Below are positions 42,652 through 51,267 of a DNA stretch of 64,000 nucleotides, piece after piece. Under the pieces are notes generated by a model, which was given only the letters and a program-made list of their open reading frames with translations, ran no database searches and was not told the DNA's origin. Made by a program: the position numbers and the translations under genes. How positions within the stretch are numbered: the first letter of the stretch is position 1; the number at the start of each line of letters is the position of its first letter. Source of the DNA: Halobacillus locisalis (GTDB lineage: Bacteria; Bacillota; Bacilli; Bacillales; Halobacillaceae); assembly GCF_013694105.1 (NCBI RefSeq), contig NZ_JACEFG010000003.1, positions 640,923-704,922 on the forward strand, in the 5' to 3' direction.

Positions 42652-42675
42652 TGTTCACGAATAAGATCGTGAACA
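42652..42675. promoter_or_regulatory. 24-bp inverted repeat between the HAD and glcT genes
   Basis: TGTTCACGA-ATAAGA-TCGTGAACA is a perfect 9-6-9 inverted repeat in a 340-bp divergent intergenic region, 127 bases before the HAD start and about 190 before glcT. It has no T-tract and looks like an operator for an unknown dimeric regulator. Confidence 0.45.
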
Positions 42676-42862
42676 AAGTTCCTTTGTGAGTAGCCCTATT
42701 TTGAACACTTAATGATTGTACACGACGTAAAGGCTTTCAAACAACGGTAACGTTTTTAAGATTCTCGACTTGTCAAAAACTCGCTTGAGATATAGGATTA
42801 TACTTATGAGCAGACTGCAAACGCTTTATGATTGGGGTTTGTATGTAAGTGGGGGACGAATG

Positions 42863-43705
42863 ATGGAGCAACAAGTAAAAATAAAGAAAGTCTTGAATAA
42901 CAATGTTGTCATTGCCGAACACCCTTCCTATGAAGAAGTCGTTCTTATCGGAAAGGGCATTGGGTTCAATCGAAAAAAAGACGATGACATTTCGTTCAGT
43001 AAAGCGGATAAGACTTTTCTATTAAGCAATGAGAAAGAAAAGGAACAATACGTCAATTTGCTGCCCTACATTGATGAAGGGCTCATTGACTTCATGAACG
43101 ATGTTCTCGTCCATATTGAAATGAGAATGGGGCAAGAGTTGAATCAACACATCCACGTTGCTTTGACAGACCACCTTGCCTTTGCGATCAATCGTGCGAA
43201 GCAAGGCATGCAGTTTTCCAACCCTTTCTTATTAGAGATTGAGTCGCTTTATCCAAAGGAATACCAAATTGCCATGGAAGTTGTAACGATGATTTATGAC
43301 CAAATGGGCATTCAGTTCCCTGAAGGAGAAGTGGGGTTCATCGCTCTTCATATTCATAGCGCTGTAACAGACAAAACGTTAAGGGAAATCAATCGTCATA
43401 ACCAATTGATTACTCAACTCGTTTCTCTTGTAGAAGATACGATGAATATGCAGATCGATAAAAACAGTGTGGATTATCACCGACTTGTTCAACACTTGCA
43501 CCGTGCCATTGACCGTGTGCATGAAGATGAACATGTCGGTGACGAAATAAAACTTGCTAAGATGTTGAAAGAAGAGTACCCGGTGTGCTATAATCTTTCA
43601 TGGAAACTCATTAAAGTGATGCAAAAACAGTTGAAAAAGCCTGTAGATGAGTCGGAAGCGATTTATTTAACGATTCATTTGCAACGGTTAACCCATAAAT
43701 CTTAA
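42863..43705 (+). CDS. glcT: BglG-family transcription antiterminator GlcT
   Basis: RNA-binding antiterminator controlled by PTS phosphorylation, 280 aa. N-terminal co-antiterminator domain (KIKKVLNNNVVIAEHPSYEE; VLIGKGIGFNRKKDDDI), then PRD1 (about 65-170, His in ALTDHLAFAI) and PRD2 (about 175-280, HRLVQHLHRAI). The ATG at 42863 is seven bases from GGGGG; a longer open frame from 42770 has no site. It should bind the RAT just downstream and permit ptsG transcription when glucose drains phosphate from the EII. 285 aa in B. subtilis. Confidence 0.93.
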   Translation: MEQQVKIKKVLNNNVVIAEHPSYEEVVLIGKGIGFNRKKDDDISFSKADKTFLLSNEKEKEQYVNLLPYIDEGLIDFMNDVLVHIEMRMGQELNQHIHVALTDHLAFAINRAKQGMQFSNPFLLEIESLYPKEYQIAMEVVTMIYDQMGIQFPEGEVGFIALHIHSAVTDKTLREINRHNQLITQLVSLVEDTMNMQIDKNSVDYHRLVQHLHRAIDRVHEDEHVGDEIKLAKMLKEEYPVCYNLSWKLIKVMQKQLKKPVDESEAIYLTIHLQRLTHKS

Positions 43706-43708
43706 CAT

Positions 43709-43818
43709 ACGTGTTACTGATACGATCAGGCATGAGTATTTGAAGATCAATTGGTTACCTTAGGGAGGAGTGTATCTTCTTTCTACGTAACCCCATCTTC
43801 TATACTCATGCCTTTTTT
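43709..43818 (+). promoter_or_regulatory. RAT antiterminator element and overlapping terminator of ptsG
   Basis: The RAT (43709-43737) contains GTGTTACTGATACGATCAGG, close to the GlcT target of B. subtilis ptsG. Its 3' part, GGCATGAGTAT (43729-43739), is also the 5' arm of a long terminator closed by ATACTCATGCC and T6 (43802-43818). Two further nested stems (GAAGAT/ATCTTC and GGTTAC/GTAACC) make a hairpin of about 84 bases. GlcT binding to the RAT should block this stem and allow read-through into ptsG. Confidence 0.9.
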
Positions 43819-43941
43819 ATGTTCTAATACTTATTTTGCGCCCCTCTGAGGTGCTTCTCTTTCATTCGTAAATGTAACCGTTTTATTTTTCTGACTATTT
43901 GGGATAACTGTTGAATCACAAAAAACAAAGGAGGAAACAAC

Positions 43942-45978
43942 ATGTTCAAAAATGCTTTTGGTACATTGCAAAAAGTAGGTAAAGCGTTAATGACGCCCGT
44001 AGCATTGCTACCAGCAGCCGGTATCTTGCTTGCCTTTGGTACAAGCTTTGCTCAAGACGACTTCGTCGATCGTGTGCCATTCTTCGGTGTACCGTGGATG
44101 CAAACACTACTTCAAGTAATGGCGGAAGCCGGTGGTGTCGTATTTGATAACTTACCGCTATTATTCGCTGTCGGTGTCGCTATTGGATTAGCGAAAGGAG
44201 ATGGTGTAGCTGGTTTGGCTGCCATCATCGGTTACCTGATTATGAATGTCGTCATGGGTGTACTCGGAGGAGTAACTTCAGATATGACGTCTGAACCGGC
44301 TTACGCCATGGTGCTCGGAATCCCTACGCTTCAAACAGGGGTATTCGGTGGTATCATCGTAGGTATATTAGCAGCCAGTCTGTATAATAGGTTCTTCAAT
44401 ATAGAGTTACCACAGTTTTTAGGGTTCTTCGCAGGAAAGCGTTTCGTTCCGATTGTGACCGCATTCTCTGCCTTGTTCTTAGGTATTATCATGCTATGGG
44501 TTTGGCCATATGCTCAGGGTGGTTTAAATGCCCTATCTCGCTTAATGCTTGAAGGGAACCAAACGATCTCTGCGTTCTTCTTCGGTGTTATTGAACGTTC
44601 CTTGATTCCGTTCGGCTTGCACCACATTTTCTATTCACCATTCTGGTTTGAATTCGGTTCATACACGAACGCAGCTGGAGAGATCATTCGTGGTGACCAG
44701 CAAATCTTCTTCGCACAGCTAAGAGATGGTGTGGAATTCACAGCCGGTACCTTCATGGTTGGTAAGTTCCCGTTCATGATGTTCGGACTTCCAGCAGCTG
44801 CGCTTGCGATTTATCACACTGCTAAACCAGAACGTAAAAAAGTAGTCGGAGGAATTATGGCATCCGCTGCCTTAACTTCTTTCCTTACAGGTATTACAGA
44901 GCCAATTGAATTCTCATTCTTATTCGTTGCTCCAGTACTATTCGGTATTCATGCTGTATTTGCCGGTTTCTCCTTCATGATCATGGAGATCCTTGGTGTG
45001 AAAATCGGACAAACGTTCTCTGGTGGTTTGATCGACTTCATCCTGTTCGGTGTTCTACCTAACCGTACAGACTGGTGGTGGGTCATTATCGTAGGGCTTG
45101 TCTTCTCTGTCATCTATTACTTTGGATTCCGTTGGGCGATCTTGAAATTCAACCTAGCGACACCAGGTCGTGAAGATGAAGCTGAAGATGACGAAGACGA
45201 GGGAGAAGTAGGAGACCTGCCATTTGAAATTCTAGAAGCAATGGGTGGAAAAGAGAACATCAGCCACCTAGATGCATGTATTACGCGTCTCCGAGTATCG
45301 GTTAACGATAAAGATGATGTTAACAAAAACCGCCTGAAGAAATTAGGTGCATCCGGAGTGATGGAAGTAGGAAATAATATTCAAGCCATCTTCGGACCTG
45401 TATCCGATTCCTTGCGTGGTCAAATGCAAGACATCATGGATGGAAAAACACCGCGTTCGCAAGAAGATGCTTCTGAAATGACGAATGCCAAAAAGCAAGC
45501 AGAAGCTCCAGTAACAGATGGTGAATTAGCTTTTGTCAGCCCAATCAAAGGTAAAGTGTTACCAATCACAGAAGTACCAGACCAAGTCTTCTCTGGCAAA
45601 ATGATGGGCGACGGCTTTGCAATTGAACCGGAAGATGGTAAGATTGTTTCGCCGGTCAACGGTAAAGTATTGAATGTCTTCCCGACGAAACATGCAATCG
45701 GGCTTGAAGCCGACAATGGAATGGAAATCCTCATTCATATCGGTATCGATACGGTTGGCTTGAAAGGTGAAGGGTTTACAGCTATGATTTCAGAGGGAGA
45801 CGAAGTGAAACAAGGACAAGCGTTGATGGAAGTGGATCTTGACTTTGTCAAAGATAATGCACCATCTATCGTAACGCCGATTGTTTTCACAAATCTTCAA
45901 GAAAATCAAACAGTACATGTGAAAGCTTCTGGTCAAGTCAATCACAACGATCCAGACATTATTGAAATAAAAGGATAA
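43942..45978 (+). CDS. ptsG: PTS glucose-specific enzyme IICBA
   Basis: Glucose uptake and phosphorylation, 678 aa, domains in the order IIC-IIB-IIA. IIC: about ten membrane segments (1-405), glucose motif [15 protein letters not shown]: Cys446 in [16 protein letters not shown]: active His599 in [18 protein letters not shown]. Linkers are acidic ([15 protein letters not shown]) and [23 protein letters not shown] precedes the ATG. It is controlled by the GlcT/RAT attenuator, and ptsH follows after 13 bases. Confidence 0.95.
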   Translation: MFKNAFGTLQKVGKALMTPVALLPAAGILLAFGTSFAQDDFVDRVPFFGVPWMQTLLQVMAEAGGVVFDNLPLLFAVGVAIGLAKGDGVAGLAAIIGYLIMNVVMGVLGGVTSDMTSEPAYAMVLGIPTLQTGVFGGIIVGILAASLYNRFFNIELPQFLGFFAGKRFVPIVTAFSALFLGIIMLWVWPYAQGGLNALSRLMLEGNQTISAFFFGVIERSLIPFGLHHIFYSPFWFEFGSYTNAAGEIIRGDQQIFFAQLRDGVEFTAGTFMVGKFPFMMFGLPAAALAIYHTAKPERKKVVGGIMASAALTSFLTGITEPIEFSFLFVAPVLFGIHAVFAGFSFMIMEILGVKIGQTFSGGLIDFILFGVLPNRTDWWWVIIVGLVFSVIYYFGFRWAILKFNLATPGREDEAEDDEDEGEVGDLPFEILEAMGGKENISHLDACITRLRVSVNDKDDVNKNRLKKLGASGVMEVGNNIQAIFGPVSDSLRGQMQDIMDGKTPRSQEDASEMTNAKKQAEAPVTDGELAFVSPIKGKVLPITEVPDQVFSGKMMGDGFAIEPEDGKIVSPVNGKVLNVFPTKHAIGLEADNGMEILIHIGIDTVGLKGEGFTAMISEGDEVKQGQALMEVDLDFVKDNAPSIVTPIVFTNLQENQTVHVKASGQVNHNDPDIIEIKG

Positions 45979-45991
45979 AGGAGAGATCATC

Positions 45992-46258
45992 ATGACAGAA
46001 CAAACGATGACGATTACAGCAGCAGACGGGGTACACGCACGCCCAGCAACTTCTCTAGTACAAGTAGCAGGGAAGTTCCAATCAGACGTAAACCTTGAGT
46101 ACAACGGCAAAGCCGTAAACATGAAGTCCATTATGGGCGTTATGTCCCTAGGTATTCCAAAGGGTGCAGAAGTCAAATTCACAGCCGAAGGTTCCGACGA
46201 AGCAGAAGCTGTTGAAGCAGTTGTAGCAAAAGCAAAAGAAGAAAACCTAGGAGAGTAA
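45992..46258 (+). CDS. ptsH: Phosphocarrier protein HPr
   Basis: Carries phosphate from enzyme I to the sugar-specific EIIs and serves as CcpA co-repressor. His15 is in GVHARPAT and the regulatory Ser46 in NMKSIMGVMSLG, both intact. The 88 aa length is normal. It is preceded by AAAGGAGAG and lies 13 bases after ptsG. A strong terminator follows at once, so enzyme I (ptsI), normally next, is not in this operon or window. Confidence 0.96.
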   Translation: MTEQTMTITAADGVHARPATSLVQVAGKFQSDVNLEYNGKAVNMKSIMGVMSLGIPKGAEVKFTAEGSDEAEAVEAVVAKAKEENLGE

Positions 46259-46264
46259 TCTCTT

Positions 46265-46298
46265 GAAAAAGCCGGGCACACGATGCCCGGCTTTTTTT
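46265..46298 (+). terminator. Terminator after ptsH
   Basis: AAAAAGCCGGGCA pairs with TGCCCGGCTTTTTTT around CACGA. Confidence 0.92.
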
Positions 46299-46422
46299 AT
46301 GCATTTAAACAGTCAGAAATGTTTTGTGCGAGCCGCTTCCATATAAATGTCTTCAATCTTAATTCGAGTAGATGAAACGGGTACGACTGTTGATTCGTAT
46401 TAGATATAAAGGAGGGTTGCAA

Positions 46423-46614
46423 ATGGGATGGGTAGTTATTCCACTTGTGATGGTCCTTGTCGTTTTTATAAAAAGAAGGGATGTTAAGAAGAAGAAAATG
46501 AATCCTCCTCGCAAATGGGAAGGGGAGGAACCTGCTGCCAACCGAAGACGTTGGCATGATGCAGAGAAAGATGGAGCGAAGCGTGCTGTATCTGGTGGTG
46601 GGGGAGGTATGTGA
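46423..46614 (+). CDS. Small membrane protein of unknown function
   Basis: A 63-residue protein: N-terminal hydrophobic helix (MGWVVIPLVMVLVVFI), then a strongly basic cytoplasmic stretch (KRRDVKKKKMNPPRK) and a soluble tail with RRRWHDAEKDGAKRA ending in GGGGGM. AAAGGAGGG lies about nine bases before ATG 46423. Similar one-helix, basic-tail peptides are common in Bacillaceae, but no family name can be given. It is followed by a bidirectional terminator. Confidence 0.65.
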   Translation: MGWVVIPLVMVLVVFIKRRDVKKKKMNPPRKWEGEEPAANRRRWHDAEKDGAKRAVSGGGGGM

Positions 46615-46624
46615 AGAAGCCTAT

Positions 46625-46656
46625 AAAAAGAGCCTCTCAAAGAAGGCTCTTTTTTA
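46625..46656. terminator. Bidirectional terminator
   Basis: AAAAAGAGCCT and AGGCTCTTTTTT pair around CTCAAAGA between convergent genes. Confidence 0.85.
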
Positions 46657-47313
46657 TCGATCAATATAAATGGATTCTCTGCCGTCATCTTCTTTGAAGA
46701 TTTGTTCAGCGACACCCTCTGGTCCTTTGAGGCGCTCTGGCGAATCCACATGGTCTGTTTGACTCCAGAATGGTGTGTTCATTCCTCCCATGTAAACAGC
46801 GGTCGCTGATACGGGTTCGTTATCCCACTCCTTATGGAGGCTCTCTGTGAATCCACGTACAGCAAATTTACTAGCGCAATAAATGCTCTCGTTCTTCTTT
46901 CCTCGAAGTCCAGCTGTTGAGATGACATTCAAGACACGTCCACCGGTTTCACGTAGTTTAGGGAAGGCGAGTTGCGTCATCAACATGGTTCCTTTTACAT
47001 TTGTGTTGAGAGCAGAATCCATGTCTTCAGGTGTTAAATCCAAGAGATTACCAAATACACCGATACCGGCATTGTTGATGACAATGTCGATTTGATCAAC
47101 TTGACGTAGAGCCTCCGTTACGGATGCAGGTTCTGTTACGTCGCATATAATGACTTCAGCATTACCTCCATCTTGCTGAATTTCATTTTGTACGAGTAAC
47201 AAGTTTCTCTCTGTTCGACCTAAGAGGAACACTTGATGTTGATTACGAGCGTACTGATGAGCTAGTGCACGTCCAAGTCCTGTTCCAGCTCCTGTGATGA
47301 CAACGTTACCCAT
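46654..47313 (-). CDS. Short-chain dehydrogenase/reductase
   Basis: Classical SDR, 219 aa. NAD(P) motif VVITGAGTGLGRALA (TGxxxGxG), NNAG in VINNAGIGVFG, catalytic Ser in VISTAGLRG and Y-x3-K in YCASKFA. The ATG is six bases after GGAGGAG. Alcohol or keto substrate unknown. The C-terminal tail is short. It lies between the PTS block and yfhH; B. subtilis has no SDR at this place. Confidence 0.87.
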   Translation of the reverse strand: MGNVVITGAGTGLGRALAHQYARNQHQVFLLGRTERNLLLVQNEIQQDGGNAEVIICDVTEPASVTEALRQVDQIDIVINNAGIGVFGNLLDLTPEDMDSALNTNVKGTMLMTQLAFPKLRETGGRVLNVISTAGLRGKKNESIYCASKFAVRGFTESLHKEWDNEPVSATAVYMGGMNTPFWSQTDHVDSPERLKGPEGVAEQIFKEDDGRESIYIDR

Positions 47314-47404
47314 TCGATCTCCTCCATTTCTTATGCTTAGCCATATATATTGTGACGAAACACTGATAAAATGTAAAGAAAGAGAGAGGAAGAGGGGAAA
47401 AAGT

Positions 47405-47758
47405 ATGGAGAAACGATTTAGTGATTACACTTATGAAGAACTTCGTCAGGAAGTGGCACAACTCACAGAGAAAGCTCAGAAAGCGGAACAAATGGGAATG
47501 GTGAACGAATACGCCGTTCATGAAAGAAAAATCATTATGGCGAAATCTTATATGATGAATCCGAAAGATTTCAGTGGAGGGGAAACCTACAAACTGGATG
47601 GCGACCTTGAGCATGACTTTTATATTGTATATATGAACGGCGTCTTCGCGTGGGGATATCGACAAACGAAGACTGGTGAAAGAGTAGAGAGTGAAATGAT
47701 AGCTGGAGAAGAATATGAGGCTCTACCGATCGCGATGCTTGGAGAGAAATTATCATAA
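47405..47758 (+). CDS. yfhH: YfhH family protein (DUF1811)
   Basis: A 117-residue cytosolic protein starting MEKRFSDYTYEELRQEVAQL, seven bases after AGAGGGG. The helical first half (LTEKAQKAEQMGMVNEYAVH) is followed by a small beta-rich half (FYIVYMNGVFAWGYRQTKTG), the YfhH/DUF1811 layout. Function unknown. In B. subtilis yfhH follows recX directly; here seven genes separate them. Confidence 0.85.
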   Translation: MEKRFSDYTYEELRQEVAQLTEKAQKAEQMGMVNEYAVHERKIIMAKSYMMNPKDFSGGETYKLDGDLEHDFYIVYMNGVFAWGYRQTKTGERVESEMIAGEEYEALPIAMLGEKLS

Positions 47759-47760
47759 CC

Positions 47761-47788
47761 AAAAGGCGCACATGTTGTGCGCCTTTTG
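47761..47788. terminator. Bidirectional terminator
   Basis: AAAAGGCGCACA-TGT-TGTGCGCCTTTT between convergent yfhH and ypzG-like genes. Confidence 0.88.
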
Positions 47789-47799
47789 TATAGGAACAT

Positions 47800-47943
47800 T
47801 TATCCTCTTTTTCGTGCTTGGATTTCTGTGATCTGTTCGGAATGCGTCTGCTCTGTTTCACCATTTACGCGGTGAGCTAAGTGCTTGTTCGTTCGATGCT
47901 GAGCAAATGCATTTTTCTTTTCAAGAAATTCTCGTTTACCCAC
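47800..47943 (-). CDS. YpzG family small protein
   Basis: A 47-residue protein, GTG start at 47943 seven bases after GGGAGG. The middle and end (HLAHRVNGETEQTHSEQI, QARKRG) match the YpzG pattern of a VNGETxQTHxxxxxxxQxRKR tail. YpzG-type peptides occur in spore formers and are thought to be spore-associated. Its first eight bases overlap the end of sspK, so the two are translationally coupled. Confidence 0.75.
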   Translation of the reverse strand: MGKREFLEKKNAFAQHRTNKHLAHRVNGETEQTHSEQITEIQARKRG

Positions 47944-48109
47944 GATCATTCCTCCCGACTTGATTAATATCACGCTCTCTCGAGTGGGCAGCTCTTCCTT
48001 GCGGGTTGAAGTTGATCTTCCCGTTCGGCTTTTTAGCTAGATACTCACTCTGATCTTCAGGAGCATGAGACATGTGAACATTGGGAAAGTTTTTGGCTTT
48101 GTTTCGCAT
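47936..48109 (-). CDS. sspK: Small acid-soluble spore protein K
   Basis: A 57-residue basic, hydrophilic peptide: MRNKAKNFPNVHMSHAPEDQ then SEYLAKKPNGKINFNPQGRA. The MRNKxKxFPN start and the A-KK-x-GxINxxPQxRxxxS core are those of minor SASP SspK. AGGAGGG lies seven bases before the ATG at 48109. B. subtilis sspK is 50 aa; this one has a tail (RERDINQVGRNDRG). Expected expression: forespore. Confidence 0.85.
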   Translation of the reverse strand: MRNKAKNFPNVHMSHAPEDQSEYLAKKPNGKINFNPQGRAAHSRERDINQVGRNDRG

Positions 48110-48376
48110 CGAAGACCCTCCTCTGTCTCTTTTGGAGACAAGATTAGTTTGTGTTCGTATCCTGATTTTATCCCCGCAACTTGCAGTAAATTTTTCCGCT
48201 TCAAGCTTCAATGGTAAACAGAAAAAGGGAGTGGCAAAATACTGTGCGTATTGTTTTGATCGGTTCAACTAACAATGGGCGGAGGTTGAAGAAGCCCTTC
48301 CAATGATCGAAGTTCACTTTATATGATACAATGAGGCAGAAATCATTGCTAAATCAAACATGAGGTGAGCAGAATT

Positions 48377-48643
48377 ATGCAAGAACACTACCAGCATTTA
48401 GCTGAACTTTTATATGAAAAAAATGAGCGATTGACCATTGAAGAAGCAAGAACATGGGTTGAATTATTATGGGAAGATTTTGAGGCGACCTATGCCAAGG
48501 CTGGTCATGATTACCAAGGTAAAAAAGTGACCGAGCAGATCGTACGCAGATGGATAGAGAACTATGGCCCGAGGTTGCATGAATTTGTTGCAACGAACCC
48601 CAAATATAAAGAGTTATTGAATAAAAGAGGACCGTTACAATAA
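48377..48643 (+). CDS. yfhJ: YfhJ (WVELL) family protein
   Basis: An 88-residue helical protein, the same length as B. subtilis YfhJ, starting MQEHYQHLAELLYEKNE. It contains ARTWVELLWEDFEATYAKAG, the WVELL motif of its family. The ATG at 48377 is nine bases after GAGGTGA; the GTG at 48365 overlaps that site. Function unknown. Ends at a bidirectional terminator. Confidence 0.88.
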   Translation: MQEHYQHLAELLYEKNERLTIEEARTWVELLWEDFEATYAKAGHDYQGKKVTEQIVRRWIENYGPRLHEFVATNPKYKELLNKRGPLQ

Positions 48644-48645
48644 AG

Positions 48646-48676
48646 AAACCGTGTTGCTCACTAGCAACACGGTTTT
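48646..48676. terminator. Bidirectional terminator
   Basis: AAACCGTGTTGCT-CACT-AGCAACACGGTTTT between yfhJ and yfhP. Confidence 0.88.
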
Positions 48677-48680
48677 CCAT

Positions 48681-49676
48681 TTAAGCTTTAACGATATTCA
48701 GTTTGTCTTGTAACTTCTCTTCAGTGAACACCCAGCCTGTGTACGAATTGAGTATCGTTAACTCATCGCCGTGCTCATCATCGATTTGAGCGACAGCCAC
48801 AAAAGGATAACGCCCTTTTGATCGATAACGTAAATCAATAAACCGCACTTCGGTGTACTCATCATAGTAGCTGATTTCATAACGGTACACTGGAGAGAAC
48901 GAAAGGAAAGCTTTAATATTATGGTCGGTCAAAGCTTTTTGAACAACAGGATCTTCATAGTCGATCGGTTTATTAATGAACTCGTCTAAAATGGTGATGT
49001 GTCCATTTTCAGCGCGGCCCACGTAATAATGGCTTGGTGTTGTGATGGCAATACGCCAAATATTCTGTTGAATAGTCGGGGATGTTGCGATTTGTTCCAC
49101 ATGCTCGAAGTGGGCATGGATCACTTTGACAAGCTCTCGTTTGTCGAAATACCGTTTCACGTAGTACAGAGCAATGACAAAGTAGATGATCAACCACATC
49201 AAGCCAGGATTTGCGCCTAAGTTCCAGGCTACGATGCCGGCGATGTGAAGAATAAAGATGTAAGGGTCAAAGGTATTGATGAATCCATAAGCGACCCAGC
49301 GTTTTGTGAATGGACGATAGGCTTGCGTGCCATAGGCGTTGAATATGTCCACGAATACATGGAGAATGACAGCCAAGAAAGTCCATAGCCAAAGGTGTAG
49401 ATAGTTTACTTCTGGGGCAAATAAGTAAATAATACTTGGAATGCTGATCCCCCAAAGCAACACAGCCGGGATAGAATGAGTGATGCCGCGATGGTGACGA
49501 ATGTAAACGGCGTTATTTTTTAATTTTAAAATCGTGTCACAGTCAGGCGCTTGAGAACCAATTAGTGTCCCAACGAGGACTGCATTAAAAAGCATGGGGT
49601 CTTGTTGAACGACAGGGTCTAATGTCGCGATTCCACCAAGAGCCACCCCCATGACAACATGAGTGCCAGTGTCCAT
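48681..49676 (-). CDS. yfhP: YfhP-like metal-dependent membrane hydrolase
   Basis: A 331-residue membrane protein of the YdjM/YfhP group (DUF457-like, membrane-bound metal-dependent hydrolase). N-terminal MDTGTHVVMGVALGG and QAPDCDTILKLKNN with RHHRGITHS supply His/Asp metal ligands; about four to five helices follow, then a soluble C-terminal domain of about 130 residues. The start ATG at 49676 follows AAAGGAGG. It is divergent from mutY as in B. subtilis, where YfhP has been described as a negative regulator of yfhQ (mutY). Confidence 0.85.
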   Translation of the reverse strand: MDTGTHVVMGVALGGIATLDPVVQQDPMLFNAVLVGTLIGSQAPDCDTILKLKNNAVYIRHHRGITHSIPAVLLWGISIPSIIYLFAPEVNYLHLWLWTFLAVILHVFVDIFNAYGTQAYRPFTKRWVAYGFINTFDPYIFILHIAGIVAWNLGANPGLMWLIIYFVIALYYVKRYFDKRELVKVIHAHFEHVEQIATSPTIQQNIWRIAITTPSHYYVGRAENGHITILDEFINKPIDYEDPVVQKALTDHNIKAFLSFSPVYRYEISYYDEYTEVRFIDLRYRSKGRYPFVAVAQIDDEHGDELTILNSYTGWVFTEEKLQDKLNIVKA

Positions 49677-49742
49677 TACAATACCTCCTTTGACTAGCAG
49701 GACTTCAGTACAATAGTAGTTTATCACGAAGGATGATGATGC

Positions 49743-50831
49743 ATGAAAAATCAAGAACGAGTGAAAGACATTCTGAGCGATTTTAATAAAACGCAATTTC
49801 AGAATAGTCTCATCGAATGGTTCAAGAAAGAACAACGGATTTTACCTTGGAGAGAAAACCAAGATCCATATAGGGTATGGGTATCAGAAATTATGCTCCA
49901 ACAAACACGTGTTGATACGGTCATCCCATATTTCAATCATTTTATGGAAAAGTTCCCTGACCCAAAAAGCCTCGCCGAAGCGGACGAACAAGAGGTTCTT
50001 AAAGCGTGGGAGGGCTTAGGATACTATTCCCGTGCGCGAAATTTGCAAACCGCTGTGAAAGAAGTCGTTGCAGATTATGATGGAGTCGTTCCGGATAACC
50101 CTAAAGACTTAGGTGAATTGAAAGGTGTTGGACCCTATACGAAAGGTGCCATCCTTAGTATCGCCTACGATACGCCAGAGCCTGCCGTAGACGGCAATGT
50201 GATGAGAGTCCTATCAAGAATTCTGCATGTTGAAGATGACATCGCAAAGCCGAGTACGAGGAAAGTGTTTGAACAATTGGTTCGAGAGCTTATTTCCGAA
50301 GAAGACCCTTCTTCTTTCAACCAAGGAATGATGGAGCTTGGAGCGTTGATATGTACACCCAAAAACCCTTCGTGTTTATTATGCCCGATCCAAGACCAGT
50401 GTCGTGCATTTGAACAAGGGATAGAAACGGAGCTTCCCGTTAAAACATCGAAGAAAAAGCAAAAAAAGGTGCCTTACTTGTTGTTGGTCATTGAGAATGA
50501 CGCAGGGGAAGTACTGATTGAACAGCGGCCGAGTCAAGGACTATTGGCTTCGTTGTGGCAGTATCCAATGGTCGCATTGGAGGATTTAGACCATGAAGCG
50601 GCTAAGCATTGGTTCTATGGTGAATACGGTCTGAAAATAGAGTGGGGAGAACCTGTTGAACAAATCAAACACGTTTTCTCTCATCTCATTTGGGAAATGG
50701 AAGTCGTCATAGCCCGTGTAGTCGGTGGACAGCTCGATCACGAGCGTGCCCAGTTTGTAACACCACAAGAAATGAGCGCCTATCCATTCCCTGTTTCCCA
50801 TCAAAAAGCACACAAATATATTAGTCAATAA
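49743..50831 (+). CDS. mutY: A/G-specific adenine glycosylase
   Basis: DNA repair glycosylase removing adenine opposite 8-oxoguanine, 362 aa. Helix-hairpin-helix LKGVGPYTKGAI, catalytic Asp in PAVDGNVMRVLSR, catalytic Glu region in MLQQTRVDT, and the iron-sulfur loop CTPKNPSCLLCPIQDQC. The C-terminal NUDIX-like domain (about 235-355) recognises the 8-oxoG. ATG at 49743 is behind AAGGATGATG. The end overlaps yfhS tail-to-tail by 11 bases. Confidence 0.95.
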   Translation: MKNQERVKDILSDFNKTQFQNSLIEWFKKEQRILPWRENQDPYRVWVSEIMLQQTRVDTVIPYFNHFMEKFPDPKSLAEADEQEVLKAWEGLGYYSRARNLQTAVKEVVADYDGVVPDNPKDLGELKGVGPYTKGAILSIAYDTPEPAVDGNVMRVLSRILHVEDDIAKPSTRKVFEQLVRELISEEDPSSFNQGMMELGALICTPKNPSCLLCPIQDQCRAFEQGIETELPVKTSKKKQKKVPYLLLVIENDAGEVLIEQRPSQGLLASLWQYPMVALEDLDHEAAKHWFYGEYGLKIEWGEPVEQIKHVFSHLIWEMEVVIARVVGGQLDHERAQFVTPQEMSAYPFPVSHQKAHKYISQ

Positions 50832-51045
50832 CGGGGTGAGTGCCGTTGGTCCAAGAAGCTTCTTTATGTTCTAGACCACCTCGGCGCTTGATCTCCTCAT
50901 TGATTTCCCTCAGCATGGTTACTCCTTCGGCATTTAAGTAAGGAGCTGATTGAGATAATGCATAGTGAAAGTAGCCTAGTTCCTTCTCTTTCCACGTTGT
51001 TTTTGCCTCCATGACTAATTGTGACAAATCCCTGCCTACGTACAT
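50821..51045 (-). CDS. yfhS: YfhS family protein
   Basis: A 74-residue hydrophilic protein, the same size as B. subtilis YfhS and also next to mutY. It begins MYVGRDLSQLVMEAKTTWKE and contains YFHYALSQSAPYLNAEG. GAGGGATAGC precedes the ATG by a normal distance. Role unknown; the B. subtilis gene is active in sporulating cells. Confidence 0.82.
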   Translation of the reverse strand: MYVGRDLSQLVMEAKTTWKEKELGYFHYALSQSAPYLNAEGVTMLREINEEIKRRGGLEHKEASWTNGTHPVID

Positions 51046-51140
51046 GCTATCCCTCCTTTCTTCTTAATTTGTGCTGAATCTTGAGCTTCATACACACGTG
51101 AAAGGAGGAAATCTGGCATAAGTTATCGCTAAATTTTGGA

Positions 51141-51168
51141 TGTAACACATTTGTAATTTGATTGTAAT
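51141..51168 (+). promoter_or_regulatory. Triple WalR-type box upstream of the wall hydrolase
   Basis: TGTAAC, TGTAAT and TGTAAT occur at 51141, 51152 and 51163, each separated by five bases. WalR (YycF) binds TGTWAH-N5-TGTWAH, so this is a box extended by one half site. It lies about 70 bases upstream of the -35 box of an exported NlpC/P60 hydrolase, a typical WalR target. Confidence 0.75.
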
Positions 51169-51238
51169 GAAACCGGGTATTTCCCTTCATATCAAGTGTT
51201 TAAACCCTTTTGTAAAGTTTTGTAGAAGATTCGGGCTA

Positions 51239-51267
51239 TTTACAATTTGGTGCAAGATGTGAATAAT
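51239..51267 (+). promoter_or_regulatory. Promoter of the LysM-NlpC/P60 gene
   Basis: TTTACA (51239-51244), 17 bases, AATAAT (51262-51267). A start point near 51275 would leave a 65-base leader. Confidence 0.5.

Noticed and set aside
43870..43890. cre site upstream of ptsG (TGTAACCGTTTTAT)
   Set aside because: The last two conserved positions do not match and the site is within a region already explained by GlcT/RAT control.
51195..51230. Second WalR box (TGTAAAGTTTTGTAG)
   Set aside because: The half sites are ten and not eleven bases apart, and the second half (TGTAGA) is weak.
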